A DNA stretch of 64,000 nucleotides from assembly GCA_036005185.1 (NCBI GenBank), contig DASYQS010000028.1:1-64000 (forward strand), read 5' to 3'. Made by a program: the position numbers and the translations under genes. Shown here in pieces: positions 23,702-32,800 of the stretch. Source of the stretch: VBAU01 sp036005185. Lineage in GTDB: Bacteria; Bacteroidota; Bacteroidia; Chitinophagales; Chitinophagaceae. Every line of letters starts with the position of its first letter. The first letter of the stretch is position 1. The notes under the pieces are model-generated. The model saw only the letters and a list, made by a program, of their open reading frames with translations. It was not told the DNA's origin and made no database searches.

Positions 23702-25765
23702 ATGAAAAATTTTTTAAAAATTTTACTGCCATCTTTATTCGTATTTAATCTCACTGCACATAGCCAGCCAGCTAAACCAACAAACTTTCTTTCTGAAACC
23801 AAACAACAGAAAGAACAAAGAATGGAATGGTGGAAGGATGCCAGGTTTGGCTTGTTTATTCATTGGGGATTGTATGCGGTTCCTGCCGGCGAATGGAAAG
23901 GCCAGACCAATCATGCTGAATGGATCCGCACAACAGCGCAAATTCCTTTAAATGAATATGAAAAATTTGTTCAGCAATTCAATCCTGTAAAATTTAATGC
24001 TAAAGAATGGGTGCAACTGGCAAAGCAAGCAGGTATGAAATATATCGTAATTACTTCCAAGCATCATGATGGATTTTGCCTATTCGATTCAAAACAAACT
24101 GATTTTGATATTATGTCCACTCCTTTTCACAGAGACGTGTTGAAAGAGCTATCTGAAGCTTGTAGGAAAGAAGGCATTCAGCTTTGTTTTTATCACTCTA
24201 TTATGGATTGGCATCATCCTGACTACTTGCCTCGCAGAGAATGGGAAAAGGACAGGCCAACAACGGGGGCCAATCCTCACGATTATATTTCTTATATGAA
24301 AAAAGAGTTGAAGGAATTGCTTTCAAATTATGGAAAGATAGGAGTGCTTTGGTTTGATGGTGAATGGGAAAACACCTGGACGCATGAGAGAGGGAAAGAC
24401 CTTTATCAATACGTACGCAGCCTTCAACCTTCAATTATCATTAATAATCGTGTGGACGTGGGCAGAGAAGGCATGCAGGGCTTGACCAAAGAAGGAGAAT
24501 TTGTGGGTGATTTTGGTACACCGGAACAAGAAATTCCGGCTACAGGAATTGCCGGTGTTGATTGGGAAAGTTGCATGACCATGAATGATCATTGGGGTTA
24601 TAACAGCCATGACAATAATTGGAAATCCTCTGAAGATCTCATTCGAAAATTAATTGACATTGCTTCAAAAGGGGGAAATTTTTTGCTAAATATAGGTCCA
24701 ACTTCAGAAGGAGTGTTTCCTCAACCTTCTGTTGACCGGTTAAGAGATTTAGGTTCATGGATGAAAATAAATGGCGAAGCCATTTATGGAACAGAAGCAA
24801 GCCCATTTAAAAAACTTTCCTGGGGACGTTGCACACAAAAAAACATTAACGGCAGCACAAGATTATACTTACATGTATTTGACTGGCCTGCTAATGGAAA
24901 GCTTGCTGTGCCTGGTCTTGGCAACCAGTTATCTGCTTGCTATGTGCTGGCAAACAAAATGAAATTAAAAACAGAAAAAGTCGAAGGCGATTATGTAATT
25001 GATGTATCACCGGTCACAAAACAAGATTATGCCACTGTGATTGTGGCTGAAATCAAAGGAAGGCCGGTGATCTACGATGCCCCCGAAATAAAATCTGCCT
25101 CAAATATTTTTATTGATCAAATTTCAGTTTCGTTGAATACTAAAATCCCTGGCGCTATAGTTCGTTATACTATAGATGGTCAAGAACCTACAGTGAACTC
25201 ACCAACTGCAACGAAAACTGTATTGCTTAAAGAATCCACCACTATCAAAGCAAAATGTTTTTTGCAGGGCAAGCCTATCACTGAAACAGCCGTTGCAAGT
25301 TTTGAAAAAGTAACTCCTGCTCCTGCTATAAATGTCTCATCACCCTCCTCTGGACTTAATTATGCAGTATATGAAGGTGAGTGGTCGGCATTGCCGGATT
25401 TCGGTGCTTTAACCCCGGCAGCTTCTGGAGTTATGAATACGATTGATATAAGCTCAAAAAAAAGTAGCGATAAATATGGATTTGTTTTTGACGGATTCAT
25501 AAAAGTAGCCGCTGATGGTATTTACACATTTTATCTTTCGTCGGATGATGGAAGTAAATTATTTATTGATGATAAGATGGTAATCGACAATGATGGATTG
25601 CACAGTTTGAGAGAAAAAGAAAGTCAGGTTCCTTTGGCAAAAGGCTATCACAGTATTAAAATTTTATTTTTTGAAAGAAGTGGCGGTGATGATCTGCAAG
25701 TAGAATGGCAAGGACCTGTGTTTAAAAAACAGGCGATACCATCTTCGGTTTTATTTAGAAAATGA
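23702..25765 (+). CDS. GH29 alpha-L-fucosidase with CHB_HEX_C and PA14 domains
   Basis: A 687-residue secreted protein with a signal peptide ending near SQPA. The GH29 barrel spans about residues 30-360: WWKDARFGLFIHWGLYAVPAGEW, YIVITSKHHDGFCLFDSK, and GVLWFDGEWENTW with the nucleophile Asp. A chitobiase-like C-terminal module follows (YTIDGQEPTVNSPT, about 480-540), then a PA14 module (DGIYTFYLSSDDGSKLFIDD with QVEWQGP, about 555-685). The accessory modules suggest binding to a complex glycan. It is coupled to the preceding fucosidase (one-base gap); the two probably differ in linkage preference. A terminator follows directly. Confidence 0.93.
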   Translation: MKNFLKILLPSLFVFNLTAHSQPAKPTNFLSETKQQKEQRMEWWKDARFGLFIHWGLYAVPAGEWKGQTNHAEWIRTTAQIPLNEYEKFVQQFNPVKFNAKEWVQLAKQAGMKYIVITSKHHDGFCLFDSKQTDFDIMSTPFHRDVLKELSEACRKEGIQLCFYHSIMDWHHPDYLPRREWEKDRPTTGANPHDYISYMKKELKELLSNYGKIGVLWFDGEWENTWTHERGKDLYQYVRSLQPSIIINNRVDVGREGMQGLTKEGEFVGDFGTPEQEIPATGIAGVDWESCMTMNDHWGYNSHDNNWKSSEDLIRKLIDIASKGGNFLLNIGPTSEGVFPQPSVDRLRDLGSWMKINGEAIYGTEASPFKKLSWGRCTQKNINGSTRLYLHVFDWPANGKLAVPGLGNQLSACYVLANKMKLKTEKVEGDYVIDVSPVTKQDYATVIVAEIKGRPVIYDAPEIKSASNIFIDQISVSLNTKIPGAIVRYTIDGQEPTVNSPTATKTVLLKESTTIKAKCFLQGKPITETAVASFEKVTPAPAINVSSPSSGLNYAVYEGEWSALPDFGALTPAASGVMNTIDISSKKSSDKYGFVFDGFIKVAADGIYTFYLSSDDGSKLFIDDKMVIDNDGLHSLREKESQVPLAKGYHSIKILFFERSGGDDLQVEWQGPVFKKQAIPSSVLFRK

Positions 25766-25766
25766 T

Positions 25767-25794
25767 TCAGCCCAAGATTTAAATCGTGGGCTGA
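25767..25794. terminator. Bidirectional terminator between convergent genes
   Basis: TCAGCCCA (25767-25774) pairs with TGGGCTGA (25787-25794) and encloses the self-complementary GATTTAAATC. It starts right after the fucosidase stop and lies 12 bases from the end of the convergent enoyl-CoA hydratase gene. Confidence 0.75.
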
Positions 25795-25806
25795 GGGTAA
25801 AAAATA

Positions 25807-26580
25807 TCATTTCCCTTTAAAATTTGGTTTTCTCTTTTCTAAAAAGGCAGCGGTGCCTTCTTTCATATCTTCTTTTCCAAAACACTCGCCGAATTTTTTT
25901 ATTTCAAAATCATAACCCTGCTGTGTATGATCAAAATTATTTATACACTCAATTATTTTTGAAACAGCAAAGGGGGCTTTTGTTTGAATAATTCCAAGTA
26001 TAGCTTTAGCTACAGTTAGTAATTCTTCCTGTGCAACTACCTTATTTACGATACCGTGATCCATTGCTTCTTTTGCGCTGATCATATTTCCGCTCATGAG
26101 TAGTTCCATAGCAACATTTCTTCCGACCAATTGGGTCAATCGTTGTGTGCCACCGTATCCGGGAATCAACCCCAGATTCACTTCGGGCTGGCCAAACTTT
26201 GCATTCTCACTTGCATATATAAAATGGCAGGCAAGAGCCAATTCACATCCGCCACCTAACGCAAAACCGTTTACCGCAGCAACAATGGGCTTTGGGCAAT
26301 TTTCAATTTTATCAAACAGCTTTTGACCTTTCTTCGCAAGATCGGTTGCCTTAGAGGTGTCAAGGTTTTGAAATTCACTGATGTCAGCCCCCGCAACAAA
26401 TGCTTTTGTTCCCGCCCCGGTGATGATTGCAGATTTTATTTCATGACTATTATAGACTTCCTCAACGGTTTTATCCAGTTCCGTAAGTACCTCGTTATTT
26501 AATGCATTCATTTTATCCGGGCGATTGACCGTAATAGTAAATATGTTGTTGTCAAGAGATGTAATCAACGTTTGGTACAT
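25807..26580 (-). CDS. Enoyl-CoA hydratase/isomerase family protein
   Basis: A 257-residue crotonase-fold enzyme. The start is ATG 26580 (MYQTLITSLDNNIFTITVNRP); the longer frame opening at TTG 26595 is rejected because that TTG is part of the -7 box TACTTTTG. Motifs are AGADISEF, AVNGFALGGGCELALACHF with the first catalytic Glu, and GQPEVNLGLIPGYGGTQRL with the second. Both Glu of a true hydratase are present. It would hydrate trans-2-enoyl-CoA (crotonyl-CoA type) in fatty-acid or butyrate metabolism, in the cytoplasm. It stands alone. Confidence 0.92.
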   Translation of the reverse strand: MYQTLITSLDNNIFTITVNRPDKMNALNNEVLTELDKTVEEVYNSHEIKSAIITGAGTKAFVAGADISEFQNLDTSKATDLAKKGQKLFDKIENCPKPIVAAVNGFALGGGCELALACHFIYASENAKFGQPEVNLGLIPGYGGTQRLTQLVGRNVAMELLMSGNMISAKEAMDHGIVNKVVAQEELLTVAKAILGIIQTKAPFAVSKIIECINNFDHTQQGYDFEIKKFGECFGKEDMKEGTAAFLEKRKPNFKGK

Positions 26581-26592
26581 AAATATTTTTTT

Positions 26593-26600
26593 CAAAAGTA
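26593..26600 (-). promoter_or_regulatory. -7 box of the enoyl-CoA hydratase gene
   Basis: TACTTTTG on the minus strand fits TAnnTTTG and ends 12 bases before the ATG at 26580, giving a very short leader. No good -33 element is visible. Confidence 0.4.
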
Positions 26601-26750
26601 CCGATAAAAGAAGAGTTGCTTAGTTCAGTTGCATAAAGATGTTTTTGCCGGATACTAACCAGAAAACTCCTTTGAATAGTATTTGGAAAGTAACAAATGG
26701 CTGAGCAAATATTTTCGCTGCCAATTAAAAAACAACAAAAATTTTAGACA

Positions 26751-27503
26751 ATGAAAAAGCAAATTTTATTTATGGCGGTAACGATCTCCGCTATTTTGTT
26801 TTCCTGCAGCAAGGAAAAAATTGAAACGCCACCCGCAACAGAAACTGCTGGAATGGAGAGTGTAGCAAAAATGAGCCCCGGATTAGTTATTAACACATTG
26901 AATATCGGTTTGCTGGGCCGTTACGAGTTTGATGGCAATCTGAAAGATACTACTGGCAAGCTGGAAGATGGGTGGCCCACCGTTAGTCGTGTAGTTGTAC
27001 CCTATACCGCCGACAGAAAAGGACAGGCCAACAAAGCCATACTTTTCAAGGGAACATACGGGGTGGATCTATACGATATTCCGTATACACCAAGCAACTG
27101 CTCTGTGTCGTTTTGGGTAAAAGATAATGTGATTGAAGGACCTTATTGGACAGAAATGTTGGGGTCATCTCACGCTTTTAACTTCATACAAAATGAAAAT
27201 GAATTCAATGGCAACTTTCAGAAATTTGGCTATGGCATTGTCCAACAGATCGGAACTACTCCCATCAATAGCAACTGGCATCATATAGCAGCAACTCGTG
27301 ACAATACTTCGATGAAATTATATATTGACGGCGTTCTTATTGGAACCGCCCCTTCACCGGTAGTAGATTTCGGTTCATGGGTACTCCACAATTATAGACT
27401 TGGCTATGGCGGTGGTTCATATTGGAAGGGCGCCATAGATGATTTGCGTTTTTACAAGCGAGTACTTACTGCCAGCGAGGTAACGCAATTGTATAATTCG
27501 TAA
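26751..27503 (+). CDS. LamG-like lipoprotein, copy 1
   Basis: A 250-residue lipoprotein (MKKQILFMAVTISAILFSC, Cys at about 19) with one concanavalin/LamG-like lectin domain. Characteristic patterns are LLGRYEFDGNLKDTTGK, ANKAILFKGTYGVDLYDIPY, CSVSFWVKD, NSNWHHIAATRDNTSMKLYI followed by DG, and the closing IDDLRFYKRVLTASEVTQLYN. It is probably surface-exposed and binds a carbohydrate or other ligand. It shares its N-terminus and ending with the gene at 28032 and with the relic at 27744, which marks a local gene family. A terminator follows at 27530. Confidence 0.85.
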   Translation: MKKQILFMAVTISAILFSCSKEKIETPPATETAGMESVAKMSPGLVINTLNIGLLGRYEFDGNLKDTTGKLEDGWPTVSRVVVPYTADRKGQANKAILFKGTYGVDLYDIPYTPSNCSVSFWVKDNVIEGPYWTEMLGSSHAFNFIQNENEFNGNFQKFGYGIVQQIGTTPINSNWHHIAATRDNTSMKLYIDGVLIGTAPSPVVDFGSWVLHNYRLGYGGGSYWKGAIDDLRFYKRVLTASEVTQLYNS

Positions 27504-27529
27504 ACAATAGATCATAAACCCTAAACATC

Positions 27530-27556
27530 AACAGCCTGTTTACGCAGGCTGTTTGG
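27530..27556 (+). terminator. Terminator of LamG copy 1
   Basis: AACAGCCTG (27530-27538) pairs with CAGGCTGTT (27545-27553), followed by T-rich sequence. Confidence 0.75.
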
Positions 27557-27630
27557 TTTTGATGAATATCAAATAACATTTTTTCCTGGCTGTAGATGAA
27601 ACTTACCTCACCATACTGCAAATTGGTTTT

Positions 27631-27658
27631 AAAGCTGTTTTCACGAACAGCTTTTTGT
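27631..27658 (+). terminator. Orphan terminator in the LamG region
   Basis: AAAGCTGTT (27631-27639), loop TTCACG, AACAGCTTT (27646-27654), then TTG-TTT. No gene ends between the previous terminator and this one, so it may belong to a lost copy. Confidence 0.6.
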
Positions 27659-27743
27659 TTCACTGAAATGAAAGCCCTACAAAAATTTACCGAAGACTGA
27701 CTAAAACATACCACATATGCTGAGCAAGGATTTCCTCTCCGTT

Positions 27744-27824
27744 TGGTATGGCAGCATGGATGATTTTCGTTTTTATACTCGCACACTTAGCGCTAAAGAA
27801 GTGTTAGCCTTATATAACCTGTAA
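27744..27824 (+). pseudogene. Relic 3' end of a LamG lipoprotein gene
   Basis: Reading from TGG at 27744 gives WYGSMDDFRFYTRTLSAKEV and then LALYNL before the TAA at 27822-27824. This is the conserved ending of the two flanking LamG genes (W-G-DDLRFY-R-L-A-EV-LYN). Upstream of it there is no related sequence, so only the last 26 codons of a third copy remain. Its terminator at 27869-27897 is kept. Confidence 0.7.
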
Positions 27825-27868
27825 AGAAAAATAGAAGTAAAGATTTCAGAATATAGAATGAAAGAATA

Positions 27869-27897
27869 GCAGCCTGTTTTTGAACGGGCTGCTTTGT
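27869..27897 (+). terminator. Terminator of the LamG relic
   Basis: AGCAGCC (27869-27875) pairs with GGCTGCT (27888-27894), then TTGTTT. Confidence 0.65.
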
Positions 27898-28031
27898 TTA
27901 TAAAAGGCTCTACGAGAACAAAAAAACTTTTTCCGAAAAGTAAGTAAAAAATACCTCATGCTAATAAAAACAATGATCGAAAAAATAGAGAGATAGTTTT
28001 ACTCATCAAAAAAATTAAAAAACTTAAAACA

Positions 28032-28787
28032 ATGAAAAAGCAAATTTTATTCACAGCGGCAGTGATATCCGCCATCATCTTCTTTTCTTGCAGCAAAGAA
28101 AAGATCCAAACGCAGCAACAAATCGTATCGGCTGAACCTACCAACACAACACAACGTATCAATGAAGGAGGACAAATTTATATTAATCCCCTAAGTTATA
28201 AATTGGAGGCTTGGTTTCCATTCAATTCGAATGTAAAGGACTCAACAGGTCATTTGTTAGCTGGTAAACAAGTGCCTTTGCAGCGAACCGGCATTCGTTA
28301 TACGTACGATCGAACCGGCAAAACAAATGCTGCGCTAAAATTAGATGGTACCTATTATGTGTATTTTACCGAAGTGCCTCAACAAACAAATACCTCTGTA
28401 TCTGTTTGGTTAAAACGTGGCGAACAATATGATATGACCGAAGTAATCATTCCTGGCGGACAGGGTCCCGGTATTTATCAATTCGGAAACACCTTTAGAG
28501 GTGTTGTTTATACCTCTGAGAACACACCTTATATAAAATCAACTGATTTTAATGATCAGAAATGGCATCATTTGGTAGTTACATACGATGGCAATTATGA
28601 TCTTAAGTTGTATGTAGACGGTGCTTTGCAAGGCACCTGGCATTATACAGCTCCTATAAATGCGGGATTATATAATTACTTTGTTGGACTAATGTCACTC
28701 GGAAATTGGAAAGGCTATGTAGATGATCTTCGCTTTTACAGTCGCACACTTTCAGCTAGTGATGTAACAGCGTTATATAATTTGTAG
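28032..28787 (+). CDS. LamG-like lipoprotein, copy 2
   Basis: A 251-residue paralogue of the gene at 26751, with the same signal (MKKQILFTAAVISAIIFFSC) and fold. Matching patterns are KLEAWFPFNSNVKDSTGH, NAALKLDGTYYVYFTEVP, TSVSVWLKRG, KWHHLVVTYDGNYDLKLYVDG and VDDLRFYSRTLSASDVTALY. The middle of the protein has diverged strongly from copy 1 while both ends are similar, which suggests different ligands. It is followed by a strong terminator. Role unknown; probably a surface-attached lectin-like protein. Confidence 0.85.
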   Translation: MKKQILFTAAVISAIIFFSCSKEKIQTQQQIVSAEPTNTTQRINEGGQIYINPLSYKLEAWFPFNSNVKDSTGHLLAGKQVPLQRTGIRYTYDRTGKTNAALKLDGTYYVYFTEVPQQTNTSVSVWLKRGEQYDMTEVIIPGGQGPGIYQFGNTFRGVVYTSENTPYIKSTDFNDQKWHHLVVTYDGNYDLKLYVDGALQGTWHYTAPINAGLYNYFVGLMSLGNWKGYVDDLRFYSRTLSASDVTALYNL

Positions 28788-28819
28788 GAGAATTAAAAAA
28801 TATTTATTGATTTATTCGG

Positions 28820-28845
28820 CAGCCTGTTTTAACAGGCTGTTTGTT
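28820..28845 (+). terminator. Terminator of LamG copy 2
   Basis: CAGCCTGTT (28820-28828), loop TT, AACAGGCTG (28831-28839), then TTTG-TTTTT. The stem is the same CAGCCTG type as after copy 1. Confidence 0.8.
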
Positions 28846-28969
28846 TTTGATTTAATAAATAGGCAAGCAGCAAAATATTTACGAGTAATAATTAAGACAT
28901 TCGCTAAATCATCTCGATTAAATTTCAGAAATCACAATTGTGCAGACCTGTTTTTGTAAAATTATAAAG

Positions 28970-28996
28970 AAAAAAAAGCCACATCTTCGATGCAGC
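28970..28996 (-). terminator. Terminator of small peptide gene A
   Basis: On the minus strand GCTGCATC, loop GAA, GATGTGGC, then eight T. The matching terminator of gene B has GATGCGGC; pairing is kept in both through G-U pairs. Confidence 0.75.
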
Positions 28997-29043
28997 TTCA
29001 AGTGAACCGTCCCTATGTGTGAATTTCTTTTTTTAAAAAATAT

Positions 29044-29148
29044 TTAAATTAAGAGTGATAAAAGCAAAATAGTTACGGCAAGAGTTGTAAACATCAGTAC
29101 ATCCAGTACGGTTTCTTTTTTTATCCTTATCCTTGTTTTGTTTCTCAT
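29044..29148 (-). CDS. 34-residue single-helix membrane peptide A
   Basis: An ATG at 29148 starts 34 codons ending in TAA. The product has a basic N-terminus (MRNKTRIRIKKET) followed by one hydrophobic helix (VLDVLMFTTLAVTILLLSLL). A second gene 388 bases away encodes a peptide with 24 of 34 identical residues although the DNA has diverged, much of it at third codon positions; this is good evidence that both are translated. A candidate promoter, TTTG-N18-TATCTTGC, lies upstream. Between stop and terminator both copies keep GGACGGTT-n-AC. Size, charge and tandem duplication resemble type I toxin peptides or small stress-membrane proteins, but I know no family for it. Confidence 0.65.
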   Translation of the reverse strand: MRNKTRIRIKKETVLDVLMFTTLAVTILLLSLLI

Positions 29149-29356
29149 TGTGAATGATTGTGCGTTTCTGCGTGCAAGATATAACACCAGCGTTCATTTC
29201 AAATTTTTCTTTTATTGAAGGGTAGATTTTATTTAGCCAAAAGGGTTTTTTGGGAAATGAAGTGCTTTAAAAAAAATATGGTGATCATAACGTGTATTTT
29301 TGACACGCTGGTTTTTTGATTTTAATCAATGAAATGTGAATTATGTCGTTTGATCA

Positions 29357-29384
29357 AAAAAAAGCCGCATCTTTTAGATGCAGC
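29357..29384 (-). terminator. Terminator of small peptide gene B
   Basis: On the minus strand GCTGCATC, loop TAAAA, GATGCGGC, then eight T. Confidence 0.75.
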
Positions 29385-29431
29385 TCGTGGTCAACCGTCC
29401 GTCCTTGAATTATTTTTAAGAGTTGTGTATT

Positions 29432-29536
29432 TTAAATTAATAATGATAAAAGTAAAATAGTTGCTGCAAGAATGATGAACATGAGTATATCTGTTAATGT
29501 TTCTTTTTTGAACCTTATCCTTTTCCTAAATCGCAT
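29432..29536 (-). CDS. 34-residue single-helix membrane peptide B
   Basis: A paralogue of the peptide at 29044, also exactly 34 codons: basic N-terminus MRFRKRIRFKKET, then LTDILMFIILAATILLLSLL. An unusually good ribosome-binding site, GGGAGGA, lies seven bases before the ATG at 29536; gene A lacks one. The upstream sequences of both copies share the phrase TTTGGCTAAA and AATAAAATC, and both have the same terminator type, so the duplicated unit is about 285 bases including promoter and 3' end. No partner gene is visible on either strand in the unit. Function unknown; inference as for copy A. Confidence 0.7.
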   Translation of the reverse strand: MRFRKRIRFKKETLTDILMFIILAATILLLSLLI

Positions 29537-29590
29537 CTGTAGTTCCTCCCATGTGTTTTTCCAATGTAAGATAAAGTGCTTGCGGATTTT

Positions 29591-29846
29591 ATTTTCTTTC
29601 TTTTAGCCAAAGGCCGTTTTTGTTTAACTAATGGCGGTCTGTACCGGGTACACGGATTAACAATTACGAAATATTGTACCGATAAGGACACAACGGCTTT
29701 GAGGCAGATGGCATTCCGTGGAGTTCATAAGGCTAAATGCCTAAAGAAAATAGCTTTTACCGTTTAATCACCAGGAGGTACCGCACAATAGTAAGTAGGA
29801 CCAGAGAGCTGTTCTTTTCATGCAAAAGCTCTATTTTTAATAAGCT
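29591..29846 (+). promoter_or_regulatory. Upstream region of sensor kinase 1 with repeated TACCG motifs
   Basis: No convincing gene lies here. TACCG occurs at 29642, 29677, 29758 and 29779; the last two are 21 bases apart, the spacing expected for direct-repeat sites of LytTR regulators. The first lies in the 13-base palindrome TGTACCGGGTACA (29640-29652). A possible terminator-like stem AGAGCT/AGCTCT lies just before the kinase start. Binding by the regulator at 33506 is a guess. Confidence 0.3.
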
Positions 29847-32800
29847 ATGGTTAGTAAGAAAAAAATAGTGGTATTGACTGTTTTTTTTATTACCGGATGC
29901 CTTTTCCAATCTCTCCGGCTATACTCCCAACAATCTCACCAAAAAAAGAATATTTTATTTTACCAGCTTAATGCCAGCCATGGGCTTTCGGACAATTATA
30001 TCTCCGATTTGTGTACAGATAAGAATGGATGCCTTTGGGTCGTAACAGGCGATGGGTTAAACATGTTTAATGGAAAAAAAGTTACCAGGTTTTTCAAGCA
30101 GGAATATCCACAGTTAAAATCAGATAACTATAAACAAGTAATCTGTGATGAGAATAATCGGATTTGGGTAATGTCGTATTGGGGAGATGTAACATTGATT
30201 GATGAGAATCGCCGGTTTCATCAGGTGTCATTGTCTGTTAACCAAAACCCGTTAAAAGCTAGATGGATTTTAAAGACCGAAGGACAAGGGATCATGTTGC
30301 TTATGATGGAAGGTATTTATTCATTTACGGGGGGAAATAAAATTCTAACTAAAGATTCAATAACAATAAACTCTTTCTCAAAGATTGAAGTAACAGGACT
30401 TGATACGATGCAGGCAAAAGGTTTTTTGCAAATTGATCATTATGACGATAACAGTTACATCATCACAAAAAATTACGGTTTTTATAAGGTTGATTTAAAA
30501 CAAAAAACCATTGGCAAAAAATACGTTTTGCCAAACATTGATATGCTGACAAAATGGGGACCAGGTGATATGATCGGTTATGACCTTTCAAAATCAAAAT
30601 TGGTATCTATAAACCTGATTACAGAAGAGATCACATACCCGCTGGAAGGAATAAAAGATCAATTCGGAAATCCAATCATTGGAAAAATTGTCAATGCAAA
30701 AATGGTGAATGCTGAACAGTTGCTGATTTCATCCTCCAGAGAGGGGCTGTACATCTTTAATACCAAAACGAAGGAACTTTATAATTATCGACATGATGCG
30801 GCCGATCCTACCTCTATTATCAATAACCGGCCTAATGCAATAACATTTGATAGTACCGGTTGGGTTTTTATAGGAGCAACGCCGAATGGTATTAGTTATT
30901 ACAAAACAAATGCTGTGATCGGTCAAAAATCTTTTTTTAATGATAAAAAAGGCAATAGCTATGATGGATATGTAACTTACGTGACTTCGAGAGATAATGA
31001 CACATATTACATAGGAGTCGATAATAATTTACTGGAGTGGAAACGAAGCACCAATACTACAAATTTTATTGATGTTTCGGGAGGCGTCGGCGCATCACTG
31101 CTGAATAGAGAAGGAGTTGGTCCTGTATGCTTCGACAACTTTAACAGACTTTGGATATGTACGTTTACTCAAGGTATTTTTATTCTTGACCAAAATAAAA
31201 AGCTGGTAAAACATTTAACCAACGACACAACTGCAATTAACAGTATCCCGAGAGGAACGATAAGATATATAAAGCTGCGGCCTGACGGCTATATGTGGAT
31301 AGGTCTGGCCGGCGGGCTATGCAAGATCAATACCACGAATTTTAAAGTTGAAAGATTTACGCAGCACCCTCTTTCAGCAGTGAGCAAATATGACTGCTAC
31401 TGCATATTTTTTTATGACGCTGATAATATCTGGATAGGAACTTACAATAAGGGCTTGTGGCATTACCAACCTTCTACTCAAAAGCTTACAAATTTCAATT
31501 CATTAAATAGTCCCTTAACATCAGATGATATTTTCTGTATTAACAAGGATAGTTCTGGGAACCTTTATGTGGGGCAACCAACAGGGTTACTTATTTTTTT
31601 TAAAAATGGGAAAATAAAAACAATTGCTGAAAAGGAAGGATTACTTAACACCCGGGTAGAAGTACTGATGCTGGATAAAAGAAATCGGATGTGGATGGGT
31701 AATGATGCTGTACTTTCCTGTTTTAATATTAAAGATTCCAGTCTCAGGATCTTTGGCGAACAATATGGATTATCTGTTCAAGGTTTCAGAATTGGCGCCT
31801 ATCATCAAAACCCCGATGATGAAATGATTTGGGGTACGGAAGCGGGACTTCAATATTTTTATCCTGATGAACTGTATAATTATAAAACAGATCTGAAGGT
31901 TAATATCAACCGCATTGAAACAAGAGACATTGTTTCCGATCTCACGCAAAGCAACACTTATCATCTTGCAGCCAACGATAATTATGTCACTTTTCATTTC
32001 AGCACCTTGGAGTATCTCTCTCAGCTTAAAACTTTTTATGAATATAAATTGGAAGGCATTGATGAAGATTGGATAAAAGTAATTAATGAGGATTTTGTAC
32101 GTTACAGCTCATTGCCGTCAGGCAAATACAAATTTAAAGTAAGAGCTAGTAATGATAATAAGATTTGGAAAGAATCAGAGAATGAAATCACGATAATCAT
32201 TGCTTCGCCATTTTATAGAACTTGGTGGTTTAAGTTGGGGGGCATACTGCTTAGTCTTTTTTTATTATGGTCGGTATTTAAATATTACAGAAGAAAAAAT
32301 TTAAAGACGAGAGAAGAGCTGGAAACACAAATGGTGATCAATAATTTCGCCTCCCGAATTAATAGCTATCAAAAAACAGAAGATATACTTTGGGATGTTG
32401 CTAAAAACTGCATCAGTAAGTTGAACTTTGAAGACTGTGTTATTTACTTGCTGGATGAGGAAAAAAATGTGTTGGTGCAAAAAGCGGCTTATGGTCCAAA
32501 AATGGAAAGGGATTTTACAATTTATCAACCTATTGAAATTCCCGTTGGTAAGGGTATTGTAGGTACTGTTGCAAAAACCGGTAAACCTGAGTTGATAGCG
32601 AATACTGAATTAGATGAGCGGTATATTATGGATGATGCCAAGCGTTATTCGGAAGTAGCAGTGCCCTTGATCATTGATGATAGGGTAATTGGCGTGATTG
32701 ACAGTGAACATTCTAAAAAGAATTTTTTCAGTCAAAAGCATCTTAATATTCTATCTACCATTGCTGTATTATGTGCCAATCAAATTCAAAGAGCAAACGC

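Noticed and set aside
26581..26595. TTG 26595 as start of the enoyl-CoA hydratase
   Set aside because: The TTG is the end of the -7 box TACTTTTG. ATG 26580 fits the family length.
29576..29767. 63-codon open frame on the plus strand upstream of kinase 1
   Set aside because: It overlaps the promoter region of peptide gene B, has no start context, no recognisable domain and no paralogue. The region reads better as regulatory sequence.
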